A DNA stretch of 64,000 nt from Diadema setosum (lineage: Eukaryota > Echinodermata > Echinoidea > Diadematoida > Diadematidae), in NCBI RefSeq assembly GCF_964275005.1, contig NC_092685.1, positions 11,700,913 through 11,764,912 on the forward strand, read 5' to 3'. The translations under genes were made by a program, and so were the position numbers. The notes below the pieces were generated by a model. That model worked only from the letters and a program-made list of their open reading frames with translations, was not told the DNA's origin and ran no database searches. Every line of letters begins with the position of its first letter. The stretch's first letter is position 1. This document shows, piece by piece, positions 23,463-35,428 of the stretch.

Positions 23463-26400
23463 TATGTATTTTGGAGGGAAATGTAGATTTGTTGCTTGAG
23501 TAAATAACACATTGTCATTTGTACACAGAGAAGCAATAAACATTCGTTTTGAATATAGTTATAATTTTATGCTCTCATTGCCTGCAGAAAATGCTCACTC
23601 AGACTACAGTATACCTTACCAGTGATGTCTGGTACAGTAACAAACTCCTATGTTCCTGATGAATTCATTTTGTCCATCTTGGAGCAGAACTTGCAAGTTT
23701 GTAGGGGTGAGAGGTCAAAGTCCTGATATTGCAAATGCTCTCTGTTGACAATGGATAGGAGCCGTGAGATGTAATATACCTTGACACTGACCACTGGACT
23801 TGGCCATGACCAGGAGTGCACTGGCTGTAGTGTGCTGTGTCAAGAACCATATAGTGTCAGAATAGAGTCATTTGAATATCTAGACAGACAAAAATATCCC
23901 TGCTTGAGCTTGCTGGTTCACCTGTTCATCAATGCCACTGTACTTAATTATTAGCACCAGACATGACTGCCTGTAGTGAAGAGTGCCATTCGTGTTAGTA
24001 CTGTACACGTGTATTTGTGTAATACAAAAAGGGTCATTCAGAAATGTCCATCTAGGACAGAACTTTTCATCTGATTTGTCCATGTATTTGTATGATAATT
24101 GAATGAATTGTTGACATACTGTGAAGTCAACAGTATAATTATCTAATGAATATATGTGTGCTTGTGAAACTGTAGAGTTATGTATGTGTATTATTTCTTA
24201 CTTTTCATAGCTGTTTCTCGAATTGAGTCAGTGGAAAGAATGTGATAAGTATGACAGTGTGTACATGTATACTAAAAACATTTCAGTCAAATGACCAAGT
24301 TTGTACCTTTTAAGGTATGTCACATGGTAGACCGGATAGGTCACTAGACTGTCATTTACGCAGTGGTTACTATCTTTACTTGAGTTTCATTTCCAGTCAA
24401 GAAAAATAATCTTGGAAATGACAATCAAATTGATAACTGGTTTGTATGTAGATTCTATTTTGAAGATGAGTGGTATTGATGATATTGTATGGTACATGTA
24501 CAGTACTGTATGTCGTACCAGCATCACAGCTTATCGTTTTAGCTTCCTCAACACACTACTATATCATTTGAGCATATAAAGTGTAACATGAAAATCGATG
24601 GGCTTTGCCAATTGTATATCAGTAAGAACTATCGTAATAGATTGTTATAAGTGTCCATACAAGAAGGCAAAGTGAAATAAAAAAAAAAAAAAAGTATATG
24701 GCAACTCAAGTACCGCAGTGAGACCGGTATGAGGGAAAGATGTACTGTTATATATCAATGATATGTTGGTTGAACAGCCCCACGGAGTGCTGTATCCTTC
24801 TCTCTGTGCTGAATTACCTTATGATAACATTGCATATGATGCAATACCGTGGTCAAATTAAAGTGAAGATATGAATCCACTTCTGGTGTTCACATGATGT
24901 GGTTTATGATGTGCAAATTGTGATTATGTTCATAATATATTTGCCATTGCAGTCATATTGTGCTGATGTTGTGTCAAACATGCCCCAGCGACTATTCCAC
25001 TGCCAGAACAATTACATGTACACCACCGTGACATTTAGCTGTCCCCAAAGTGCACATTCATGTTTGTGCATGTACCTTGAATCCTTCCAAAGGGTAATAA
25101 GCAAGTTATATGTGTGGCTCCACTCAAATTATAACCCAGCAAAGCCTAAACTTGTCCAAAGGTTGCCATGGCTTCCCCCACATATCAAAAACATGTGTAT
25201 ATGTGGCAACATCCATTCTTAATGAGAAAATCTCCAGGTGTTTAGGAAGAAAACCCTCATGAAGCAACTGGCCAGAAACATCTCTGAATTCTACAACCAT
25301 GACAAAATTGCTTATGGTAGATATGAGGTGCATGTTCAGATACTAGAACGCTTAAATTACTCCTTGAAGCATAGTAGACAAAATATGTGATAGATTATGT
25401 ACTGACTGTGCACTTATTTATTTTTTTTAAAGCAAAACCAGGAAAACTAGTCACTGTCAAAACAATGCAATTCATTACAATCACCAATGAAGAATAATGT
25501 TTCTCCACTTTAATATTTCTTCTTATTCATATTCACACAATATCTTACATAAAGATGTACACACAGAATAGGGTAGAATGAAATGATGTGAAAAAGTGAT
25601 ACATAGAACATATAGTTTTGCAACAGTGTCTGCAGATGAAATCAGAACACTCGACATAAATTTGATAAATAATCTGATACAAAAATAGTTTGAGAGTTTA
25701 GACCACTTTAAGGTGTTTGTGAGAAGACTTCACAAGAATGAAACCAATGGAAAGAATTTTAGACTTCAGGCACTGAATGAGCACAGTAACTTTTGTTCAG
25801 GAGAGCCTGAAAGAATACACAGTAAATAGGAAAAACTTTGTCCACGATGAGCAAGATTATGAAATGCAGTCACATACATCAAAAGCTCCACTCAATGTCG
25901 ACAAATAAATAGCAACATTTAGAAAATAAGCTGCACTGTATTTAGATCTTGCCAAAACAGAAACTCATTCGACCTCCACAGTGCAGAGAGCATTGATTCT
26001 TACAAGATATGTCCCACTAGGCCACTTTCTCCTGTATCATGACACACCCATGTCAAGCCTTGCCCGAGGGTAATTGGGTATGAATACAGCTTGATGGCAG
26101 CAGATTAATTTCAAGATGTAGTGGCTCGTGTATATTCCTGTACTATACACATGAGCCAAACCAAAATCTGATACTGATGTATATGATGTACGGAATCTAT
26201 GTTTGAAAGCTGAGATTGTAACAATGATCACTGCTGTATTTATATTACTATGATATTTTCCCCAGTCAGAATGGCTCTTTCTCAATAATGTTTAAGTAAA
26301 TCTTACAGGAATCAAGAATAAGTCATGAATAAGTACAACTAATACAGTATCATATATTTGATAAATACAAAAATAAAAGTGAGTATAGCCATGCACATAC

Positions 26401-26604
26401 AGTTTCCTACATATTCCCATTCTCTCATATTTATTTGCACACAGCCAAAATGCAGGCAGCCAGAGAATATGTTTATGACATTTAACAATTCCATTGGTTT
26501 TATGCTGTTCTCTCTGCAATTCATAACATCTCGTTCTCAGGTCAAATGGAAAGAGTGATCTTTGCAAGGAAGAATTTAGGAAGACTTATGTCTTGATTTG
26601 AGCA

Positions 26605-28627
26605 CTACTTCTTGGCAGATTTCTTTTTGTTTGTTTCCTTGCCTTTCTCCTTCTCCTTCTTTCTCTTTTTCTTCCTGGCTGGCTTTGACACGGAGAAGCC
26701 CGTTTTGTTGTCGTACTGGAGAATTTTCAGTCCAGCCACTTTTACTCCATAGGCCGATGCACAAAAGGCGAGGTCGAAGTCTGCCGGCTTCAACCCAAAT
26801 GCAGCGCCCGTCTGTTCGGAGAGAGCCATCATCAGTATGAGACAGCGCAGCAGCGTCGGTGCGCGACTACCAGTTCGTTCCGATGGGCTCTCCGCAACGG
26901 GCATCTTCTTAACACTTCGGAGATCAGTGGCGTCTAGTCTAGGGAGTAATGGTCTCTGGTTTTTGCCGTTACGTGGTCGGCTGGTGAGTTGATCAGATGA
27001 CTCTATGTTTGATGATTCCTGTATTTAACACAAAGGGGAAGGGGTGAAGTAATTTGCATGCATGTAAACAGCTTATTACATTGTGTGTCATTCATCTTCA
27101 GTTATTTTTCCAATAATTTTGCCTTCCACCATCTATATAAGTAAGGCCTACACCTGTATTTGAATACCGGTACATACTTCTGTAACCATGCGAAGCATTT
27201 TAATTAAGGTCATAGCTTTGCATAGGCCCTAAACCCAAGGATTGTCCCCACCCCCCCCCCACCCCCCCCCCAAAAAAAAAAAAATATTACAAAAAATCAC
27301 TGAAGTAGATTTGTCCTAAGGTGTCCACAATAGGAATGTTCTCCCACTGCTATTTTATGGCAAGCTTTAATTCCTTGTCTCCCAAATTATTATCATTATT
27401 ATTATTTTCTTAACTCAAGACTTGTGGCAGAAATGCCTTATGATCCACTAGGCACTGCAAGGAAAACTGCAACCCTCCTAGACCTACTAAGAGTCTTGAC
27501 TTCTTTTTTTCTTTACTGAATGAGATCTATGTATGATTTCTCGAATCAGAAATGCAGTCTGGTTAGTTTACTTTTAGGGTATAGGATATACTATTAAGCT
27601 GTTGATCTTCAAAGTCAGGACTTAAATCCCATGAATTGGACAACAAAGTCAGACACGAAATACATTCAATGCCATTTATCTGTTGGTAATGTGAATTGCA
27701 TCAGAATATAGAACTACTCACACTTGTTTGCGTGTGCTGGATGAAACTTGTAACGTCAGGCATAAACCCGTGTGGCAGCTGGCTGCTTTTTGCTGGAGCT
27801 GTCGTCGTGGCCAGCGAAGATGAACAATTCGACACCGAGAGCGAATGGCCGAGTGGAGCATGTCTGGGGGAATGATGAAAACCTGATCTGATGTTGCCGG
27901 CAATGTTGGTTCCGTAAATTACTCGATCGTTTACATGCGCTGGAGCAACCCGATGAAGTCCTTCTAACACTTTGTCTGGTTTCCAAAATGTTGGTTTTAT
28001 TTGACTTCGAGTCATGCTCCGGGTCGTGCTGTCACTCGAATTGTGCGTCCGCAGCAGAGGAACAGAAGCCGATACCTTGTCCCCGGGCCCGGGTACCTTC
28101 TTAGCCTGATGAGTAATTGTGGCGAGAATTACTGAAGTCGAAGACTTGGTTTTGGAAGTATTTGGAAGCAATACAGCCGCGTTACCAAATGCTACTTGTG
28201 GCGAATTGATAGGCAAGCTTGACGCGGGAATGGACGGGTTCGATGATGCAGGGCACTCCTGATCCGGCGCTGACGAGTGATCTGCCGATGCAACAGCGCG
28301 CTGTGCTAGATCAATGGGTCTATCTTGGGTCTCGCATCTCGGTGCAATGCATGGCGATTGCTTACTATCATCAGCCGTTGCTTGTAGCAGTCTCTTTCTC
28401 ATGGCTTCAATCTCCTCCTCCTCTTGAGCAAGCTTTTTCACACGTGATCGTTTATTCTGAAACCAGATGTTGACGAAATGGGTGGACATTTCAATTTCTC
28501 TAGCCAGCTCTTCCTTCTTTTCTCTCCCTGGCCATTGTTCTTGCTTGAACAGGGACTCCAACTTCAACAGCTGTTCAGCTGTGATGATCGTCCGTTTCCT
28601 CCTTTTCCGTGGAAACATGGCTGACAT
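26605..28627 (-). CDS. Divergent PRD-like homeodomain transcription factor
   Basis: Two coding exons, 28627-27722 and 27018-26605, are joined phase 0 to phase 0 through a consensus GTGAGT donor and a TACAG acceptor (439 aa). The homeodomain occupies residues 8-67 and starts almost at the N-terminus: RRKRTIITAEQLLKL in helix 1 and NIWFQNKRSRVKKL in helix 3, with W48, F49, Q50, N51 and R53 all present. Q50 and the Arg-5 region suit a PRD-like class. WPGREKKEELA before the second helix and FQNKRSR are unusual and weakly recall DUX-type domains. No paired domain, LIM or octapeptide motif was seen. The rest is Ser/Thr/Pro-rich. The second exon holds a hydrophobic stretch (TLLRCLILMMALSEQTGAAF) and a very basic tail (KKKRKKEKEKGKE). 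A nuclear role is inferred. The second exon could belong to another gene, but splice strength and matching phase favour joining. The orthologue name is unknown to me. Confidence 0.85.
27247..27292 (+). repeat. Poly-C / poly-A tract in the homeobox gene intron
   Basis: Runs of C broken by single A, then a run of A, in the single intron of the homeobox gene. Confidence 0.9.
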
Positions 28628-29164
28628 CTAGCTAACGTTAGAAGTTCTTTTACGCGATTCTGTAGAATTGTCAGTCATATCAAAATTACAAACTTTCACA
28701 AAACAGGAACTGCTCATTCAGCTTTAATACTCAGTATTGTAGTTAGAATCTAGCTCTCACAGAACAACATCACACAACGTAACGGACATGCGATGCGCGT
28801 CAAAAGCATACAGCTAAATTGATGGGCCATGGGCCAGCCATGGGGATGTGTGTGTCAGTGTACTGTACGTGCAGGGAAATCAAGCGCTTCAATGTGGCAA
28901 CATACGCTTAGTCGTCTACGCTCTTTTTGTTTTTGAGAATAAGTCAGGCGCTATACTTTTGACCAATCAGAATGCAGGGTGATAATTGATTGGTTTGTGC
29001 AGGTACTAGTACAATAAATGTAGTAGTATACGAGTTGCATACTATGTGTTTCCAGTACCCGTGACTTAATCATGCACTGTCGTAGTTTCTGTACGCCCAT
29101 TCGTGAGATTTTTTTTTTTTATTTGTTGCTTGTGTGTTCATGGGTTTGTGGAGGTGTAAGGTGT

Positions 29165-29166
29165 GT

Positions 29167-29199
<33 letters not shown>
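29165..29199 (+). repeat. (GT)n microsatellite
   Basis: About 35 bp of GT, upstream of the homeobox gene. Confidence 0.9.
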
Positions 29200-31939
29200 G
29201 TGCTGTTGCTTTTGTTGTGTCCTACTGCACTTCACAAGTTGATGTCACAAAGCAAATAGCCCTGCTCAGTCGTCTGTGCACAAGGCTGAGCTACCGATAA
29301 AGCCCACAGCTTATTATTTTGTTAGTCTACGCTCAGAAGTTATATTGATGAAACAACATTTTGCGAAAATTAATGTTACACACGTTTAATTCCAATCAAA
29401 GATCAAGTCAGTGATCATGTTCGAGTGTTGAACTCACTACACGGAATGCATAAAGAAGGATGCAATTGCAATGTAACACCACGGAAAACAGATGTACAAT
29501 AAGACTAACATTTCAGAAACACCGATCCTTTAATCTATTTTCCATCAATATAATATGTATCTATCTTTGCTATATACGTGTCGCATGCTTGGAGGATGAA
29601 ATCTGAAGAAATACTGTTCGATTGAGAAACACCATGCTCATAAACCCCTCTGAAAACACCACAACCCTTTAAAGTGGTCATGATGAACAAATCATAATTT
29701 TACCTTCTTCTTTTGCAAGCCGGTCAAATATTTGTCTGACTATACATGCCATTGAATGTCACAGTAACTGTCTTTAGACACACAATTGTCATCTAAATGG
29801 AACACATTTATTGAGGTCAACAAGGTAATTAATGAGAAAAACAATTTTCGCTTGCCTCAGATGATCAGAACGCTGTGTCGATATATTTTGGCTGCTTTAT
29901 TTTGACGCACTATATCACTCACCCTTCCATCATTAAAGGCAAAACATATCTACCAAAATGTACACTTAAAAAATGACTAAGAAATGTGTGGAATAACGCT
30001 ATAATAACGAGGTATTCTTTGGGTAACGACGAAAATGCGAAATATTGACCAAAAATGTTTACATCTCAGAACTTACCCGATCAGGGTCAGGCTAACTTGG
30101 ACTCGGGGACAACTTGGCCTCACTTTGATGGCGGGGTCACGTTGTCCCTTTGGATTGTAGGCCTACAGTGTTGTACTATGGGAACGCTTTGCGTTCTGGC
30201 TGGTCGCAGCTATGTGCCGAGTTAATACAACGCGCTCATCAAAGAATCCTAGGAGCGCACACTCAATGACGAACCTATGTACAGAATGTGGCGATCACCA
30301 AAGAGGTTCTAGAACCTCTTTGGCGATCACGTACTGCGTATGAATTGTTTGAAACAGGGCCGTGTTGTCCTTGAGACCGAGTTAACCTGGATCCCTTGGA
30401 ATGAAAGTCGGTACAGTGTATATATACCGACTTTTCTTTCGATCTTAAAATACTCCAAAACAACTCATCATCCCGGCAAATCGCGTCAGCCAGGTACACG
30501 TATAAGTTTCTTGGTAGACTCTTTCGATACATTGCAAGCAAATATGAAATGGTGCAAGGGTTCTCAAGCCCTTACCAGAACTACGTTTTCGCTTTAACCC
30601 GTGCTTTTAATATAGCTGGCAACAGTGCAGTAAACCTCTCAACCAAGAGTATCGATAACTTTGAATATACATTTTGACCGATGACTGAACACAAATGACG
30701 AAAGCAAAGCAAATGCACTTATCCTATTATCTTTTACACTCCATCTTTCGTCAAGACACAGATAAGTGAGATAAAAACTTGTGGTGGATAATCTTGCAAC
30801 TGCGGCAAAGTTCACTTTCAGAATTAGCGTATATACCAGTCCCGCAGAATGATGCAAGAATAAACACTTACATCGGAAGATTACAGATGACAACAAAGCA
30901 ATTATATTAAACCGTTTCTTTCTTTTAGAAATGAGTCCACTTGTGTGTGTGTGTATGTGTGTGTGTGGTTGGGTGGTTACACCGATAGAATCTGAGATCT
31001 TGCAAGGGATTTTTTTCTTTAATTGATATACATCGGTACAGCAATGGGATCGCAGAGAGAAATATTAGACAACGAACAAAACCAGAAGCCGTGTTCTTTC
31101 TTTCTTAGTACCCTCGGATCTTATATTCATTAGTGCCACATGCATGACATGTTACACTTACGTATCATTTAAACAATATGTCATTTCATAGGTGCTTGCA
31201 TTCGTAGACATATAATGGTAAATTTATATCCTGATAACAATTACAACTTTTTAATATAGGGGTCCTACCATTCATGTTCAAGATATACGAAGAGGAAAAC
31301 ATTTTGGGGAAAAATGAATGTGCATCCAAAGACTTTGCAAACATTGTTACACATAAAAAGAGAAATGTAGAAAGGTTAGTGAACTCTTACAGTCGTGAAC
31401 AGATTCATAACGCACAAATTCATGTATCACACTTCTCATATTGTAATTACGTACAAATAGATGCTGTCAAAACACTGGAACTTATTGCATTATCAATTCA
31501 ATGTCTAAAGACTTAGTAAATACATAATCAGACATATACGTAGCATATTATAGGACAAATAATGATGGGATTATCACTATGTGATAAAAACAATATAATT
31601 TCAGTTATTTAGCTTATAGTATGATTAAATCTTGGCCTGCAAGCGTACTATGTACAAAAGTGGACTAAAAGTCCGAATATACAATGAACAAGTTATCAAC
31701 AAGAGATGAAAACAGATTGCAAAGGTAAGAATAAAATATTTCATCCGGTGAATTTAATGACTTTACACGCATGATGAAATGCACCCTGCGGGAAGTGTCG
31801 TTTCGTTGCGCGTCATACAGGAAACGCAAATGAAAGTGACATGAGTTGTCGACTTTTCTTTCATGTGTTGCGCTTTAGCAGGAAATAAAGTGACACCAGT
31901 CGAAGTCGCACATGTCACCTTTCAGATACCAGTACACCA

Positions 31940-32601
31940 ATAGACCGTTTCAATTTCGATGGCCTATTCACCTACCGCCACTAGCGGCGCTATAACGGCC
32001 GCCATAACTGGGGGCCAACGGGGGCTCCCAGCGAGCTAGCTACCCAGCGAGTTGCACTTGCAGCTAGCAGCCCAGCGTACCCATCGCGCATAGTTAGCCG
32101 GGCGCGGCCGCATGCGCCGCCGGCGGCCGCTGGGTCGGCGACCGCCGCGCTAAAATTGTGATTGTTTTACTCACTGTGGAAAAGTCATTCAGCGGCTTTT
32201 AATGCTTTTCTTTTGGACAAATTGAGTAATTCAGACATATCGATCTAATATTAATGAAAGCTTCAAAGGATCAGAAAAAAAAAAACACATATTGTGCAGT
32301 TGTTGGGTGCACAAAATAAAATAACAGGCGAAAAAACGGAAACGGAAGCTGCACGTCAGTGTGTGAAATTCAGACACTACTGACGCATGGTGAATACAAT
32401 ATACACTTAAGTGAAACACAGCGGTATAAAAAATGCACAGATTTTTGAAACAAACTTTGGCCTATGCCTAATAGATTCTCTTGATTAGGCTAAATCACTG
32501 CATATTCATATTCGTGAAATACAGTTGTTCATTTTAGAAGACATGGTTCAGATCAAAGATTTTGAGAATTAATTAAATATAGATCTATATATATATATAT
32601 A

Positions 32602-32643
<42 letters not shown>

Positions 32644-33941
32644 AATGCTTGGTGCAATACTTACAAAAGTTAGAATACACTTCCTGGCTACTAGTATACT
32701 ACATTGTATATGACAAACATTTTGAAGCCTACACTACAGCCAAATGTATGTTTCAAGATGTGTAAAAAAAAAAAAATCTTATATTGTAAATTTTTACTTC
32801 TTCACTAAGCGTTCAGCATTAAATTGACCATTGGGCCTGGAACTCTGAATTGGAATTAATTTTTGATAAAGTGATACTTATAGATATTAAACTGCCATGA
32901 ATGGTGGCAAACATCCGTTTCATAAGCATAATTCATATTAAGAAAGTTTGATTTGAAAATCACTTTTGTAGATTATAATTTTAGGCGTTAGCGCGATGTT
33001 AAATGCAAGGTTACTTAGACCTTAAACAGTAGAATGTTTGTTTGTTGACATCAGGCGACGTAAATTAACTTCTTAAGTTTGTACGGCTTAGAAACGCCTA
33101 GATTTGCCTTCAGTTTGGTTTACTTAGTTAGACTTGCCGGAAGTTAGTGACAACCGAAAATGATATAGGATGTAGCTAACGTTAGAGGGTTCTAAGTAGA
33201 AGTCAATAGGTCTAGACGGGTCTAGATCTAGTCTGGACTGTTGCCTAGAATTCTAGACAAGATCTAAAAAACGTTATACAGACTTTACCCCACTGGTCCG
33301 AGAAAAGGCAAAAGCCTAAAAAGGTTTAAGTTAACTGATCTTATTAGTTGCTTTGATAGCGCCATATCTACTATCTAGCTCAAAACTGATTCATTATTTG
33401 TATTTAATTATATCAGTTAACTGCTCAACAGTCTAGGCTTACTATCTAGACGTCTGTCTGCGCCTAGCCATAGTTCTCCCCAGGTGTTTTTTATCCTCTT
33501 ACACAAATGTGAATATAGATCTAATGTTAAGGGGCTTACACGCGAGTACCTATAGTATACCCAGGTCATCGCAAAAGAAAGTAGAGTCTAACGTGTTACA
33601 ATTCCACTCACGGATCGTACCGATATTTACCTTGTTTTGGCTACAGCCGTATATGCCATCTACCCATTCGCTCATAGCCGGTATAAGTTGTTTAATTTTA
33701 TTAATTAGCTAACGAAAAAAAAAAGTAGACGTTAGAGTTGTCACAAATCCAGATGCGTCGATCGCTGCCAGCGCCAGAGATAGCTAGCTGGCCGGCTGGC
33801 GCCGGGTGGTAAAAGCAGTGGCTGCCGCTGGCACCCTTGCCACGCACGCACGGCGCTTGCCGACCCGGCCTGGTTGGCCCCCAGTAATGGCGTCGCCTTA
33901 AGAGGGCGCACTTCCATGAACAGTCACTTGAATCGGTCTAT
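31940..33941. mobile_element. About 2-kb element with long imperfect terminal inverted repeats, superfamily unknown
   Basis: The ends TAGACCGTTTCAA and TTGAATCGGTCTA, and 70-80 bp further in GCCATAACTGGGGGCCAAC against GTTGGCCCCCAGTAATGGC, pair as inverted repeats. GC-rich ends surround an AT-rich core with an AT microsatellite (32585-32642). No transposase frame and no clear target duplication were seen, so it is probably non-autonomous. Confidence 0.7.
32585..32642 (+). repeat. (AT)n microsatellite
   Basis: Mostly pure AT with one short interruption, inside the TIR element. Confidence 0.95.
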
Positions 33942-34282
33942 ACTCGAAGGCATCGATATAATATAGGCATACTAAGTGATAAAACAGCAAAATAGGTCTG
34001 TACCAAGCCATAGGAAATCTATTGACTTGATAATGTCTGCTGCCAGACAGAAAAATGCCCACACAAAACCAAACCAACATCATCAAAACCCCAAACCTTC
34101 GGCGCCGCCGTTGGCATGCATTACAAGTATCATTATCTTTTCTTTCATTTCGTCAGAATTCAAATCAGGCCAAACTACTTGTGCAAATAGTCAACGCAAA
34201 GGGACTATGTTTATTTGATAATGTTGTGTGCATGGGGGGGGGGGGTTGAGATGCATTATTGTTCTTACTTAAAGTTACCTTA

Positions 34283-34540
34283 GGTGACCGATCATTTTCT
34301 TGTGCAGCCCCTAGGTTGTGGAATAGATTACCATTAGACATTCGGAAATGTCAGACTTTAAATAGTTTTAAATCAAAAGTGAAAACTTTTTTGTTTTAGC
34401 ATGGGCTTATTTCTTTTTGTACTTCCCATGCAGCATTGTGCAACATAGGAACTTAAGTGCTCTTGAAGCGCAGTAGAATATATAGACATAGTTTCTGCGC
34501 TTAATAAATGCTTTATTATTATTATTATTATTATTATTAC
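34283..34540 (+). mobile_element. 5'-truncated LINE, 3' end only
   Basis: The plus frame reads FSCAAPRLWNRLPLDIRKCQ, then TLNSFKSKVKTFLF and a TAG at 34397-34399. This is the typical extreme C-terminus of CR1/L2/Jockey-like LINE reverse transcriptase proteins (AAPRLWN.LP...FK..LK..LF). A short 3' untranslated region and an (ATT)n tail follow. Everything upstream of about 34283 is missing, as expected for 5' truncation on insertion. The clade is not assignable from this fragment. Confidence 0.85.
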
Positions 34541-34807
34541 TGAAAAACACACAAAAAAAAATATTGGAAAAAAATCTTTGGTCCAGTAATATTATATAGG
34601 CTTACTGCTTGTGCAACAAAACGAAGTTAAGGGTAAAATATGGTATTGGAATCACAGAGTTAACCACTATCAACATTTTTCCTTTTAATGCCACCTCACA
34701 CCCCCCCCCCCCCCCTTCCCCCTCTTTTTGACGTCGGGCATTGTCGGAAGAAGAGACCGATGTCCAGCTGTCTGCGGGAACTACAATGAAATTTTCCTGC
34801 AGGGGAA

Positions 34808-35428
34808 CTACACGTACGGATTTTTGAAGCGAAAATGAGCCGGAATGGATCGAGAGCGTTCCGCGGGGCTGACTGGAGGTGAGCTTGCCAGCGAGTCCTG
34901 CGTCGTAAGTTGCTGTAGTGGGAGAATGGTACCAAGACAAATGTCGTATTTGACAAATTTGTTCACTTCTCTTAAACTCTCTCAGGATCATTATAACAGC
35001 CGCATGTGGTATAATGAAAGGATAAATACACGATTTGAATTTGTTCCATCACAAATTGGATGGAGGAATATAGAGTTTTTTCCTTCAGTTTAACAAAATT
35101 CGGAGCAGCTGATTTTACAGGACTCATTTGACGGTTAAGGGTATAGGAAACGGAGAAGAAAATCTGACAGATTTTTCAAAAAGAAAGAGAAACAGGACCA
35201 AAAACAAAAACAAAACCAGGACAATTTCATCGTCCTTTATCTGCAAAATACCTGAATTATGGTTTGATCTTTACTCAAAACGTTAAACAGCCTTTTCTAT
35301 TTTCCAAGAACAGAACAAGCACACACATCCAACCGATATCACATAATCATACGCGATTTTCTTACCGCGAGAATTACTGGTTCGTCGGAAGCCTCCATTG
35401 TAGACTTTCTTCTCCAGAGCTTGCACAA
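34808..35428 (-). CDS. Cytoplasmic tail exons of the EGF/VWC membrane protein
   Basis: Exon 35428-35366 (63 nt) begins [17 protein letters not shown], a basic stop-transfer stretch fitting directly after the membrane helix. Exon 34897-34808 (90 nt) gives [17 protein letters not shown] and ends [14 protein letters not shown]-stop. Both are phase 0 with good splice sites. The tail is about 50 residues, rich in Ser/Pro, and has no kinase, ankyrin or RBPJ-binding region. The tail assignment rests on phase, splice sites and charge, not on recognised homology. Confidence 0.7.

Larger units (their letters stand above)
18791..26604. other. Convergent intergenic region between RTRAF and the homeobox gene
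   Basis: 7.8 kb with no gene I can support; part must be RTRAF 3' untranslated sequence. It holds MITEs (19896, 21318, 22841), a GT tract (23401), the GGTCA-rich stretch near 20855-21160, and otherwise AT-rich unique-looking DNA. No coding exon was seen between 23500 and 26600. Confidence 0.5.
28628..34807. other. Intergenic region between the homeobox gene and the EGF/VWC gene 3' end
   Basis: 6.2 kb containing the homeobox gene's upstream region, a GT tract (29165-29199), a 2-kb TIR element (31940-33941) and the 3' end of a LINE (34283-34540). Between 29200 and 31900 I see only AT-rich DNA with short inverted repeats and no supportable gene. Confidence 0.5.

Noticed and set aside
27701-27721. 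Homeobox protein ending SVSSSIF by reading through
   Set aside because: This run lies after a perfect GTGAGT donor and is intron; splicing to 27018 keeps the frame.
34602-34807. Longer alternative frame through the last tail exon ([14 protein letters not shown]...)
   Set aside because: It needs a phase 1 entry, whereas the preceding exon ends in phase 0; the phase 0 reading gives a clean tail ending KNPYV-stop.
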